This document shows positions 9,040-17,465 of a stretch of 64,000 bases of DNA, in pieces (position 1 is the stretch's first letter; each line of letters begins with the position of its first letter). The notes under the pieces are model-generated. The model saw only the letters and a program-made list of their open reading frames with translations, made no database searches and was not told the DNA's origin. The stretch is taken from NCBI GenBank assembly GCA_037045055.1, contig JBAOHJ010000002.1, positions 310,001 to 374,000 of the forward strand. Direction: 5' to 3'. The DNA comes from Phosphoribacter sp037045055. GTDB taxonomy: Bacteria > Actinomycetota > Actinomycetes > Actinomycetales > Dermatophilaceae. A program made the translations under genes and the position numbers.

Positions 9040-10451
9040 GACGGTTCTCCGTTCGGGGAGGGATTCGGTGGGGTGGGGTGGATGGTGCGGCCGAACCGGA
9101 ACGTGTTGTCCGGGTCGAGCGCGGCCTTGAGGTCGACCAGGCGGGCCCAGTCGGCGTCGTCGTAGGCGGCGCGTACCCGCTGGGGGGTCGCGCCGCCGCC
9201 GTCGAGGAAGTTCAGGTAGGTGTCGCCGGTGAGGTGCGGGCGAAGCCGGTCGAAGAGCCGGTTCTGCCGGGCCCGGGCAGGTGCCTGGGCCTCGGCGTTC
9301 GGCACGAGGCTGACGGCGTTGACCGAGTACGCGCCGCGGGTGCGGGCCATCGGGTGCGGGCCGCGCGGGGCGTCGTCCATCGCGCCGCCGAGCTGCCGCA
9401 GCTCCACCATCACCAGCGGTGGTCCGTCGGCCGGCTGTGCCTCCTCGGCGAGCACAGTGATCGCGTCCTCGTCGAGCTCGCGTAGCGTCTCGCCGCGCTG
9501 GATGGCCGGGACGGGCGTCGTCGGGTCAGCGCTGATGGCGTCGAGGTCGTGGGCGGGGAGAGCGGTGAAAGTGTCGGCCACCGGGGCGCCCAGAGCGGTT
9601 CGCGCGAGCTGTACCAGCTCCTCACCGATCCACGACAGTCCGCTCGCGCACGCCCGGATCGCCACGAACGTACGGCCGCGCAACGGGGTCGGTACGGCAG
9701 ACGCGGGCGGGAACCAGCGGAACGTGAGCGCCGACATCACCTCACGAGGCAGGCGCGGCGCCCACCCGGCGTAGAAGATGGCCACCTCGGCGGCCCGCTC
9801 GACCGGGTAGTAGAGATTGCCGCCGTGGACCGTGGTGGGCCCGGCCGCACCCGGCTCGCCGACCCGGTGCAGGTCGATGGTCAGCCGCGTGACCACGCCG
9901 AGGTTGCCCGCCCCACCGGCGACACCCCAGCGCACGTCGGGGTTGTGCAGGTCGTCGACCTCGTGCACCGACCCATCGGCAGTCACCAGCTCGGCCGCGC
10001 GCACGCTGCTCGAGGCGAACCCGAGCCGCCGGCTCAGCCAGCCGAAGCCACCGCCTTGCGTAAAGCCGACGACGCCGACCTGCGAGCTCGATCCGGCCAC
10101 GCCGACCAGTCCGTGCGGTGCCGAAGCCGAGTGCAGGTCGGCCCACCGGGCGCCGGCACCGATCCTCGCGGTGCGGCGCCCCGGGTCGATGTCGACCCGG
10201 CGCATCCCCGCGGTGCTCACCAGCACTCCGTCATCACCGACGGCGGGTATTCCGTGACCGGTAGCCGTCGGCGCGACACCCAGCCCACGGTGGCGGGCGT
10301 ACCGAACTGCGGCGACGACGTCGTCGGTGCGAGTGGCCGCGAACGCGGCAGCCGGAGCGTGGCGCGTCATCAGGTTCCAAGCGCGCAAGGCCGACACGTG
10401 GTTCTCCGAGCCTGCGATCAGTGGAGGTGGGGCGTTGAACGTTCTCGACAT
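9036..10451 (-). CDS. FAD-linked oxidoreductase, berberine-bridge type
   Basis: Flavoprotein of 471 residues. The FAD_binding_4 domain contains ATGHGIPAV, whose His is at the position that carries covalent FAD in this family, and the GVVGFTQGGGFGWLSRRLG block. The C-terminus has a BBE-type segment (NFLDGGG, then LKAALDPDNTFRF). No cysteine is visible at the second covalent attachment site. The ATG at 10451 is chosen over an upstream in-frame start because GGGAGA precedes it. First gene of the operon, divergent from the TetR gene. It probably oxidises a small alcohol, sugar or secondary metabolite. Confidence 0.88.
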   Translation of the reverse strand: MSRTFNAPPPLIAGSENHVSALRAWNLMTRHAPAAAFAATRTDDVVAAVRYARHRGLGVAPTATGHGIPAVGDDGVLVSTAGMRRVDIDPGRRTARIGAGARWADLHSASAPHGLVGVAGSSSQVGVVGFTQGGGFGWLSRRLGFASSSVRAAELVTADGSVHEVDDLHNPDVRWGVAGGAGNLGVVTRLTIDLHRVGEPGAAGPTTVHGGNLYYPVERAAEVAIFYAGWAPRLPREVMSALTFRWFPPASAVPTPLRGRTFVAIRACASGLSWIGEELVQLARTALGAPVADTFTALPAHDLDAISADPTTPVPAIQRGETLRELDEDAITVLAEEAQPADGPPLVMVELRQLGGAMDDAPRGPHPMARTRGAYSVNAVSLVPNAEAQAPARARQNRLFDRLRPHLTGDTYLNFLDGGGATPQRVRAAYDDADWARLVDLKAALDPDNTFRFGRTIHPTPPNPSPNGEPS

Positions 10452-10497
10452 CGCGATCTCCCAGTTGATTTCGGTGAGTACACAGCCACCGTAATGA

Positions 10498-10522
10498 TTC
10501 GGTAGGGTATCTGTCAACCGAA
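10498..10522. promoter_or_regulatory. Candidate TetR operator in divergent promoter
   Basis: TTCGGT at 10498-10503 is mirrored by ACCGAA at 10517-10522 with a 13-bp spacer, between the divergent oxidoreductase operon and the tetR gene. The size and position fit a TetR-family dimer site that would control both directions. No binding data are available. Confidence 0.55.
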
Positions 10523-10534
10523 CAGGAGAAGCGA

Positions 10535-11197
10535 GTGCCCGACCAACAGACCCGCCCCTACCACAGCCCCCAGCGCCGCGAACAAGCCCGACGCACCGAG
10601 CAGCGCATCGTCCAGGCCGCCGCGCGCCTCCTAGTCGATCGCGGCTGGACCGCCACCACGCTCGCCGACGTGGCGCGCGCTGCCGACATCTCGCCCGCGA
10701 TGCTCTACAAGGTCTTCCGCACCAAGGCCGACCTCGCCAAGCGCGTCTACGACGTGGCCGTCGTGGGCGACCAGGAACCCGTACCGTTCCGCGAACGGCC
10801 GGAGTTCCGCGCCGTGCTCGAGGCGACCGACCCGCACGCCAAGCTGTACGGCTACGCCCACCTGATCCGCGGCCTCGCCGAACGGGTGCTGCCGATCTAC
10901 GAGCAACTACGCGCCGCCCTCACCACCGGCGACGCCGAGCTCCGCGAGTTCGCCGACACCGTCGACGCCGAGCGCCTCATCGGCGCGCGCGGCATCGTTG
11001 AGGACCTACGCGGCGTCGCCGACCTCGACTCAGGACTCGACGAGGAGCGGGCCGTCGACCTGGTCTGGACGACGATGTCGCCGGAGTACTGGGCCCTGCT
11101 AGTCAACCGCCGCAGCTGGAGCTGGGACGACACCGAGGACTGGGTCGGCCAGCACCTGTGCACCGTGCTCCTGGGTTCCCCCGACCCCACCGCATAG
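10535..11197 (+). CDS. TetR/AcrR-family transcriptional regulator
   Basis: Repressor of 220 residues. The N-terminal helix-turn-helix runs from about residue 15 to 60 (RIVQAAARLLVDRGWTATTLADVARAADISPAMLYKVFRTKADL, read in parts). The C-terminal ligand domain has no obvious subfamily. The GTG at 10535 follows AGGAG closely. Its position, divergent from the four-gene redox operon with a palindrome between them, suggests it represses that operon in response to its substrate. Confidence 0.9.
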   Translation: MPDQQTRPYHSPQRREQARRTEQRIVQAAARLLVDRGWTATTLADVARAADISPAMLYKVFRTKADLAKRVYDVAVVGDQEPVPFRERPEFRAVLEATDPHAKLYGYAHLIRGLAERVLPIYEQLRAALTTGDAELREFADTVDAERLIGARGIVEDLRGVADLDSGLDEERAVDLVWTTMSPEYWALLVNRRSWSWDDTEDWVGQHLCTVLLGSPDPTA

Positions 11198-11616
11198 CCG
11201 CACGGTCAGCCCGGGGGTCTTGCCGACGACAGACACGCGCCTCAGTGACGAACCCCGACTGGCGACACCCCGCGCCGACGTGCACGACTGCAAGACCACG
11301 GATGGGCCCTTGCCATAAGGCTCGTCCGGATCGGTAGCCGGGACGGGGACGTCATGCGCCACAAGGTCAGCCCTATGCGGCCATAGCCCTATCTGGGCGG
11401 AATGCCGCATGTCGAAGCGGACAGTCGCGCCGGGTCCTCGGCGTCCTGTTCCGGGTCCCTTGCCCGTCGGCAAGCCGCATAACGCAGCGTGCCGAAACTG
11501 AGCCGACGCATCACGTGACGTCTAGATTCATAGCCAAGGCGTCCATGAAGTCTTCGCTGCATCTGGACAACGGCGGGCGCGACATACCGGGCTCGGGCCC
11601 CTGGGATGCTGGGCTC
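11198..11616. other. Intergenic stretch, no gene recognised
   Basis: This 419-bp stretch separates the accessory operon's regulator from the acyl-CoA ligase. It is less GC-rich than its neighbours in places and contains a short inverted repeat (CTATG/CATAG around 11374-11387). I see no protein with codon bias or a known domain. An in-frame extension of the ligase covers 11515-11616 but lacks similarity. It may be the right-hand junction of an insertion. Confidence 0.6.
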
Positions 11617-13236
11617 ATGTCCCCGGCACGCGACGCCACGGAGCCAACCCCGGTGCCCCAGCCCCCGCCGGCCCGCTTCGACATGGCCCGGCACTGCGTG
11701 GGCGACCCGGCGCAGCGTCAGCCGGAGGCCACCGCCCTGGTCGTCGTCCACGACGCGGCCGCCCCGGCCGAGGCCGCCGAACGGTGGACCTTCGCCGAGC
11801 TCGACGACGCGGTCCGGGCGATCGCCGCGGGTTTGGCCGGGCTCGGCCTGCTCCCGGGCGAGCGGGTGCTCGTACGCCTGGGCAACACCAGCGACTACCC
11901 CTTGGTGTTCTTCGCGGCCATCGCCGCGGGCCTGGTCGCCATCCCCACCTCGGCCCAGCTCACTCCCGAGGAGGTCGCCGTCCTCGTCGCCGACTCGCAG
12001 TGCCGGCTGGTGGTGTGCGACGACGCGTTGCGAGTCGAGGTCCCGGCCGGCGTGTTGACCGCCGGTCCGGCCGACCTGGACCGCTGGCGGGCCGGGCCGC
12101 AGCGGGCGGCATACGCCGACACCGCGGCCGACGACCCGGCATACCTGGTCTACACCTCCGGCACCACGGACCGGCCCAAGGGCGTCCTGCACGCGCACCG
12201 GGCGGTGTGGGGCCGACGGCCCATGTATGCCGCGTGGCTGGGCATCGGCCCCGGCGACGTCATGCTGCACGCCGGGGCCTTCAACTGGACCTACACGCTC
12301 GGTGTCGGGTTGACCGACCCGTGGGCCAACGACGCCACCGCCGTCGTCTACGACGGGCCCAAGGACCCGACGGTGTGGCCCCGGCTGATCCAGCGCTACC
12401 GGGCCACCCACTTCGCCGCCGTCCCCGGCGTCTACCGCCAGATCCTCGCCCGCGGGGGCCTGGCGGAGGCCGACCTGTCCTCGCTGCGCCACGGGCTGGT
12501 CGCGGGGGAGGCGCTCACCGCCTCGCTGTGGGCCCGCTGGCGGGAGGCCACCGGGCGGGACCTGTTCGAGGCTCTGGGGATGAGCGAGGTGTCGACCTTC
12601 GTCTCGTCCGGCCCGACCGTGCCCACCCGTCCGGGCAGCCCCGGCAAGCCGCAGCCCGGGCGGCGGGTGGCGGTGCTCGCCCAGGACGGCCCGAGCACCG
12701 CCCCCGTCCCCGACGGCGAGATCGGGCTGCTGGCGGTCCACCGCAGCGACCCCGGGCTGATGCTCGGCTACTGGCGTCGAGAGCAGGAGGCGGCCGCGGC
12801 CTACCGGGGGGAGTGGTTCGTCACCAGCGACCTGGTGCACGTCGGCGACGGGGGCTACCTCTACTACCACGGGCGCAACGACGACGTCATGACGGCGATG
12901 GGCTACCGGGTCTCGCCCCTGGAGGTCGAGCACTGCCTGGCCCGCCACCCCGACGTCGGCGAGGTGGCCGTGGCCGAGGTGCTGGTCCGCGAGGGCCTGC
13001 GGATCATCACCGCCTTCGTCGTGCCGACCGACCCCGACGACCGCGAGTCCGTCGACGCGGCGGGCATCCTGCGGTATGCCGCGGAGCACCTGGCCGGCTA
13101 CAAGCGCCCTCGCGAGGTGGTGTTCGTCGAGGCCCTGCCGCGCACCGCCAACGGCAAGGTCCTGCGCCGGGAGCTGGCCGCCCGTCACCTCGGTCCGGCG
13201 GCCGCGGCGGACCCGCCGCAGAGCGCCGTGCCGTGA
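11617..13236 (+). CDS. Acyl-CoA synthetase (benzoate-CoA-ligase / medium-chain type)
   Basis: AMP-forming ligase of 539 residues, distinct from the one at 751. The P-loop is YTSGTTDRPKG, the aromatic pocket segment GAFNWTYTLGVGL resembles benzoate-CoA and related ligases, the hinge is GRNDDVMTAMGYRVSPLEVE and the catalytic lysine is in PRTANGKVLRREL. ATG 11617 is preferred because the 34 in-frame codons upstream show no family similarity. It is followed by the Mch-like gene (94 bp) and glcB, so it may feed acyl-CoA into that pathway. The substrate is uncertain. Confidence 0.85.
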   Translation: MSPARDATEPTPVPQPPPARFDMARHCVGDPAQRQPEATALVVVHDAAAPAEAAERWTFAELDDAVRAIAAGLAGLGLLPGERVLVRLGNTSDYPLVFFAAIAAGLVAIPTSAQLTPEEVAVLVADSQCRLVVCDDALRVEVPAGVLTAGPADLDRWRAGPQRAAYADTAADDPAYLVYTSGTTDRPKGVLHAHRAVWGRRPMYAAWLGIGPGDVMLHAGAFNWTYTLGVGLTDPWANDATAVVYDGPKDPTVWPRLIQRYRATHFAAVPGVYRQILARGGLAEADLSSLRHGLVAGEALTASLWARWREATGRDLFEALGMSEVSTFVSSGPTVPTRPGSPGKPQPGRRVAVLAQDGPSTAPVPDGEIGLLAVHRSDPGLMLGYWRREQEAAAAYRGEWFVTSDLVHVGDGGYLYYHGRNDDVMTAMGYRVSPLEVEHCLARHPDVGEVAVAEVLVREGLRIITAFVVPTDPDDRESVDAAGILRYAAEHLAGYKRPREVVFVEALPRTANGKVLRRELAARHLGPAAAADPPQSAVP

Positions 13237-13330
13237 CCAACGCCTCGCCACCCTGCCACACGGGGCCCGGTCGCCCCGATGGGAGGATGCCAGCGGAAGG
13301 CTGCACCCGGCATACAGGCGAGGGACGACG

Positions 13331-14380
13331 ATGAAAACGGTGCCCGGCAACTACTTCGAGGACTTCCGGCTCGGCCAGCAGTTGGTCCACGCCACCCCGC
13401 GGACGGTCAGTGAGGGCGACGTGGCGCTGTACACCGCGTTGTACGGCCCGCGCTTCGCCGCGACGTCCTCGGAGACCTTCGCCGAGAGCATGGGCATGGA
13501 CCGGATGCCGCTGGACAGCATGCTGGTGTTCCACGTGGTGTTCGGCAAGACGGTGCCGGACATCTCGCTCAACGCGGTGGCCAACCTCGGGTATGCCGGC
13601 GGACGATTCGGGGTGCCGGTCCACCCCGGCGACACCCTGGCCGCCCGGTCGGAGGTCGTCGGGCTCAAGCCCAACCGCGACGGCACGACCGGCGTGGTCT
13701 ACGTCCGCTCGGTCGGCACGAACCAGCGTGGCGAAACGGTATTGGAGTACATCCGCTGGGTCATGGTGCGCAAGCGCGACGAGAGCGCGCCCCCGCCGGA
13801 GACGGTGCTGCCCGAGCTGCCCGACGCGGTGCCCGTCGCCGACCTGCTCGTCCCCTTCGACTGCCGGGGCCGCAGCTACGACACGGCGCTGTCCGGCAGC
13901 CCCTACCTCTGGGACGACTACGAGGTCGGCGAGCAGATCGACCACGTCGACGGCATGACCATCGAAGAGGCCGAGCACATGCTGGCCACCCGGCTCTACC
14001 ACAACACCGCCAAGGTGCACTTCAACCAGCACGTCGAGTCGGGCGGGCGCTTCGGGCGGCGGATCGTCTACGGCGGGCACATCATCAGCCTGGCCCGCGC
14101 GCTGTCGTACAACGGCCTGGCCAACGCGGTGACTATCGCCGCGATCAACGGCGGCACCCATGCCAACCCGACGTTCGCCGGGGACACCGTCTACGCCTGG
14201 TCGCAGGTGCTGGACCGGGTGGAGATCCCCGGGCGCTCGGACGTCGGGGCGCTGCGGCTGCGCACGGTGGCCACCAAGGACCTCGGGTGCGCCGGCTTCC
14301 CCTACCGCGACTCGCAGGGCCGGTACCTGCCCAACGTCGTGCTGGACTTCGACTACACGGTCCTCATGCCGCGCCGCTGA
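13331..14380 (+). CDS. mch: Mesaconyl-CoA hydratase-like MaoC dehydratase
   Basis: Double hot-dog MaoC protein of 349 residues. The start (PGNYFEDFRLGQQLVHATPR), the segment TVSEGDVALYTALYGPRF and the block VFGKTVPDISLNAVANLGYA closely match what I remember of mesaconyl-CoA hydratase of the ethylmalonyl-CoA pathway, which hydrates mesaconyl-C1-CoA to beta-methylmalyl-CoA. The C-terminal hot-dog holds HFNQHVESGGRFGRRIVYGGH. ATG 13331 follows GAGGGA. The neighbouring glcB supports a role in C2 assimilation. I am confident of the family, moderately of the exact reaction, since ccr, ecm and mcd are not in the window. Confidence 0.78.
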   Translation: MKTVPGNYFEDFRLGQQLVHATPRTVSEGDVALYTALYGPRFAATSSETFAESMGMDRMPLDSMLVFHVVFGKTVPDISLNAVANLGYAGGRFGVPVHPGDTLAARSEVVGLKPNRDGTTGVVYVRSVGTNQRGETVLEYIRWVMVRKRDESAPPPETVLPELPDAVPVADLLVPFDCRGRSYDTALSGSPYLWDDYEVGEQIDHVDGMTIEEAEHMLATRLYHNTAKVHFNQHVESGGRFGRRIVYGGHIISLARALSYNGLANAVTIAAINGGTHANPTFAGDTVYAWSQVLDRVEIPGRSDVGALRLRTVATKDLGCAGFPYRDSQGRYLPNVVLDFDYTVLMPRR

Positions 14381-14411
14381 CTCCGGCCCTGGGGTCGGAC
14401 ACAATGGCCCG

Positions 14412-16619
14412 ATGGGAGCCGACTACGTCGACGTCGCCGGGATGCGGGTCTCGGCACCGCTACGCGCCTTCGTCGAGGACGAGGCCCTCCCCGGCACCGG
14501 GGTGACCCCGGAGGCGTTCTGGTCCGGCCTGGCCGCCGCGGTGGCCACCCTCGCCCCGCGCATCGAGGCGGCCCTGGCCGAACGCGCCCGCATCCAGGCC
14601 GTGCTCGACGACTACCACCGCGCCCACCCCGGTCAGCCGGACCCTGCGGCATACCAGGTCCTGCTGCGCGAGGTGGGGTACCTCGTGGACGAGCCGGACG
14701 TGGTGTCGCTGACCACGACCGCCGTCGACCCGGAGGTCGCGACCGTCGCGGGGCCGCAGCTGGTGGTGCCGGTGACCAACGCCCGGTTCGCGGTCAACGC
14801 CGCCAATGCGCGGTGGGGCTCGCTCTACGACGCCCTCTACGGCACCGACGCCATCCCCGAGGCCGACGGGTGCGAGCGCGGCGCGGCCTACAACCCCCGC
14901 CGCGGCGCCGCGGTGGTGGCCTTCGGGCGCCAGTTTCTCGACGAGACGTTCCCGCTGTCGGCCGGCTCGCACCGCGAGGTGGTCTGGTATGCCGCCGACG
15001 GCGCCGGCCTGCTGGCCCGCCTGACCGACGGCTCCACGGCCCGGCTGGCCGAGCCGTCGGCGTTCGTGGGATCCGTCGGAGAGCCGGCGGCGCCGCAGCG
15101 GGTGGTCCTGGTGCACCACGGCCTGCACGTCGAGATCCACCTCGACCGCACCCACCCGATCGGCGCCACCGACCCGGCCGGTGTCGCCGACCTCGTCCTG
15201 GAGTCCGCGGTGACGACGATCGCCGACTGCGAGGACTCGGTGGCCACGGTCGACCCGGCCGACAAGATTGGGGCCTACCGCAACTGGCTCGGGCTCATGA
15301 CCGGCACGCTGACGGCCCCCGTGGTCAAGGACGGGCGGACCGTCACCCGGGCGCTGGCGCCCGACCGGGTCGTGCGGACCGTGGACGGCGGGTCGGTGAG
15401 GCTGCCGGGACGCTCGGTGCTGTTCGTGCGCACCGTCGGTCACCACCTGAGCACGGACGCGGTGCTCGACGCGTCGGGTGCCCCCATCCCGGAGGGCATC
15501 CTCGACGCGTTCGTCACCGCGCTGGCCGGGGTGCACGACCTGCGTGGCCCGGCCGCGGGCGCCAACTCGCGCACCGGGTCGATCTACCTCGTCAAGCCCA
15601 AACAGCACGGCCCGGCCGAGGTCGCGCTGACCTGCGAGCTCTTCGCGGCGGTCGAGCGGGTGCTCGGGTTGCCCACCGGCACGGTGAAGCTGGGTCTCAT
15701 GGACGAGGAGCGACGCACCTCGGTCAACCTCGCGGCCTGCATCGCGGTCGCCGCCGACCGGCTCGTCTTCGTCAACACTGGGTTCCTCGACCGCACCGGC
15801 GACGAGATCCGCACCAGCACGTATGCCGGGCCGATGGTCCGCAAGGGCGACATGAAGCGGGCCACGTGGTTGGCGGCGTACGAGGACTGGAACGTCGACG
15901 TGGCGCTCGCCTGCGGGCTCGCCGGCCGGGCGCAGATCGGCAAGGGGATGTGGGCCGCACCGGACAGCATGGCGGCCATGCTCGTCGAGAAGGTGACCCA
16001 CCCGCTGGCCGGGGCCTCGACCGCGTGGGTGCCCTCTCCGACGGCGGCGACGCTGCATGCCCTGCACTACCACCAAGTGGATGTCGCGGCCCGCCAGCGC
16101 GCGCTGGCTTCGGGCGAGGCCCGGGCCCGGGCCCGTCGGGAGGACCTGCTCGTCGTGCCGCTGGGCGAGCCCGGCGACTGGTCGGCCCAGCAGCGTCGCC
16201 ACGAGCTGGACCTGAACCTGCAGAGCGCCCTGGGGTACGTCGTGCGGTGGGTCGACCAGGGCGTCGGCTGCTCCAAGGTGCCCGACCTCGGGGGCACCGC
16301 GCTCATGGAGGACCGGGCGACCTGCCGGATCTCCTCCCAACACGTGGCCAACTGGCTGCTGCACGGCGTCGTCTCGCCCGAGCAGGTCGAGGCCGGCCTG
16401 CGCCGGATGGCGGCGGTGGTCGACGGGCAGAACGCCGGGGATCCGGCATACCGGCCGATGGCCCCGGCCTGCGACGGGCCGGCCTTCGCCGCGGTGCGCG
16501 AGCTGGTCGTGGACGGGCTGGGGCAACCCCAGGGGTACACCGAGTTCGTCCTCGCTCACTGGCGCCGGGCCGCCAAGACCCGCCGGGCCGGACTCGGGAG
16601 CTCGGAACAAACACTCTAG
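14412..16619 (+). CDS. glcB: Malate synthase G
   Basis: Condenses glyoxylate and acetyl-CoA to malate. It is 735 residues, close to the 720-740 usual for isoform G. Visible conserved parts are the N-terminal NARFAVNAANARWGSLYDALYG, VESAVTTIADCEDSVA-type loop (read LESAVTTIADCEDSVA), the TGSIYLVKPKQHGP strand, LGLMDEERRTSVNL and the GKGMWAAPD motif. ATG 14412 is 31 bp after the mch stop, so the two are likely cotranscribed. It would consume glyoxylate from beta-methylmalyl-CoA cleavage or from glyoxylate/glycolate use. A HAIR operator of the next gene begins at its stop codon. Confidence 0.96.
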   Translation: MGADYVDVAGMRVSAPLRAFVEDEALPGTGVTPEAFWSGLAAAVATLAPRIEAALAERARIQAVLDDYHRAHPGQPDPAAYQVLLREVGYLVDEPDVVSLTTTAVDPEVATVAGPQLVVPVTNARFAVNAANARWGSLYDALYGTDAIPEADGCERGAAYNPRRGAAVVAFGRQFLDETFPLSAGSHREVVWYAADGAGLLARLTDGSTARLAEPSAFVGSVGEPAAPQRVVLVHHGLHVEIHLDRTHPIGATDPAGVADLVLESAVTTIADCEDSVATVDPADKIGAYRNWLGLMTGTLTAPVVKDGRTVTRALAPDRVVRTVDGGSVRLPGRSVLFVRTVGHHLSTDAVLDASGAPIPEGILDAFVTALAGVHDLRGPAAGANSRTGSIYLVKPKQHGPAEVALTCELFAAVERVLGLPTGTVKLGLMDEERRTSVNLAACIAVAADRLVFVNTGFLDRTGDEIRTSTYAGPMVRKGDMKRATWLAAYEDWNVDVALACGLAGRAQIGKGMWAAPDSMAAMLVEKVTHPLAGASTAWVPSPTAATLHALHYHQVDVAARQRALASGEARARARREDLLVVPLGEPGDWSAQQRRHELDLNLQSALGYVVRWVDQGVGCSKVPDLGGTALMEDRATCRISSQHVANWLLHGVVSPEQVEAGLRRMAAVVDGQNAGDPAYRPMAPACDGPAFAAVRELVVDGLGQPQGYTEFVLAHWRRAAKTRRAGLGSSEQTL

Positions 16620-16639
16620 TTGAGTCGTTGTCACTCAAG
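16619..16639. promoter_or_regulatory. HAIR operator (HspR site) upstream of hsp20
   Basis: TTGAGT at 16620-16625 and ACTCAA at 16633-16638 are separated by 7 bp, the known HspR-associated inverted repeat layout (CTTGAGT-N7-ACTCAAG) with one outer mismatch. It lies about 80 bp before the hsp20 ATG. Confidence 0.88.
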
Positions 16640-16720
16640 AAGAGGGATGGGGTCGCCATCAACTCCGTCCGAGCCCGCCCGCTTCGACCCTGTTACCGAA
16701 CCATCGCAGGAGGCAGACCC

Positions 16721-17146
16721 ATGGCCACCCAGTTCGACCCGTTCCGCGAGATGGACCGGTTCTTCGCCGGCGCTCGCACCCCCGCGTCCATGGCCATGCC
16801 CATGGACCTCTACCGCGACGGCGAGGCCTTCGTCGTGCGCATCGACCTGCCCGGGGTCGACCCGGCCAGTGTCGACGTCGACGTCGAGGACCGCACCCTG
16901 ACCATCCGCGCCGAGCGGCGCACCGAGCCCCAGGGCGAGGTCCAGTGGCTCTCGCACGAGCGGCCCAGTGGCACCTTCGCCCGTCAGCTCACCCTCGGCT
17001 ACGGCGTCGCCGCCGATCGGATCGAGGCGCAGTACTCCGACGGCGTGCTCACCCTGACCATCCCGGTGGCCGAGGAGGCCAAGCCGCGCAAGATCTCGGT
17101 GAGCCACCGCCAGGGCGCCGAGGCGATCCAGGCCGACCTCGCCTGA
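16721..17146 (+). CDS. hsp20: Hsp20 small heat-shock protein
   Basis: Alpha-crystallin-type holdase of 141 residues that keeps unfolding proteins soluble under heat stress. The domain runs from about residue 27 (MDLYRDGEAFVVRIDLPGVD) through LTIRAERR and ERPSGTFARQLTL to GVLTLTIPVAEEAKPRKI; the last part contains the I-x-V/I-type dimer contacts. ATG 16721 follows GCAGGAGG. The HAIR site upstream and the hspR gene at 31.8 kb place it in the HspR regulon. Confidence 0.95.
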   Translation: MATQFDPFREMDRFFAGARTPASMAMPMDLYRDGEAFVVRIDLPGVDPASVDVDVEDRTLTIRAERRTEPQGEVQWLSHERPSGTFARQLTLGYGVAADRIEAQYSDGVLTLTIPVAEEAKPRKISVSHRQGAEAIQADLA

Positions 17147-17230
17147 CCACCGAGCGACCCGCCCGGGTGGTCCGACGCCGCCCCGCCCGCCGGGCGTGCC
17201 CGGCGGGTCCGGCGGCGTGCTCGACGCGGG

Positions 17231-17309
17231 GGTATGGCAGAGACCGGGTATGGAGAAACCGGGTGTGGCAGAGACCGGGTGTGGCAGAAACCGGGTGTGG
17301 CAGAACGCG
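17231..17309. repeat. 16-bp direct repeats, five copies
   Basis: Units GGTRTGGCAGARACCG start at 17231, 17247, 17262, 17278 and 17294; one is 15 bp. The last unit ends in GAACGCG and forms the left arm of the hairpin at 17291-17338. The array lies in the 319-bp convergent gap between hsp20 and a thioesterase gene, which contains no recognisable gene. Confidence 0.85.
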
Positions 17310-17338
17310 CTGGATAGCACGCGTTCTGCCACACCCGG
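17291..17338. terminator. Perfect 19-bp stem hairpin
   Basis: Bases 17291-17309 are the exact reverse complement of 17320-17338, with a 10-nt loop. It sits between convergent genes (hsp20 and the thioesterase) and could end transcripts from both sides. No T-run follows, which is common for actinobacterial terminators. Confidence 0.7.
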
Positions 17339-17360
17339 GCCGATGGCCGCCCGGTCGCCG

Positions 17361-17436
17361 CGCGGCATACCCCGATCGGCGCGCGGCATACCCCGGTCGC
17401 AGCGCGGCATACCCCGATCGGCGCGGCATACCGCCT
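17361..17436. repeat. 21-bp repeats carrying GGCATACC four times
   Basis: GCGGCATACC recurs with steps of 21, 21 and 19 bp; GGCATACC starts at 17364, 17385, 17406 and 17425. The intervening bases (CCGATCGGCGC or a variant) are also conserved. This is the densest cluster in the window of the word that is enriched throughout it. Confidence 0.85.
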
Positions 17437-17465
17437 CGGCGGTCGCTCGCGCGGGACCGGCCTCC

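Noticed and set aside
7203..11564. AGATGCAGCG at 7203-7212 and its inverse at 11555-11564 as insertion ends
   Set aside because: Only 10 bp, no integrase or transposase gene and no target duplication. Probably coincidence, although both lie at the edges of the accessory operon.
11389..13350. Long open frame of 653 codons on the minus strand opposite the acyl-CoA ligase gene
   Set aside because: It is antisense to a gene with complete family motifs, has Gly/His/Arg/Asp-rich low-complexity composition and no domain. Such frames are common opposite GC-rich genes.
14460..16634. Minus-strand frame opposite glcB
   Set aside because: Entirely antisense to a clear malate synthase G with no recognisable protein features.
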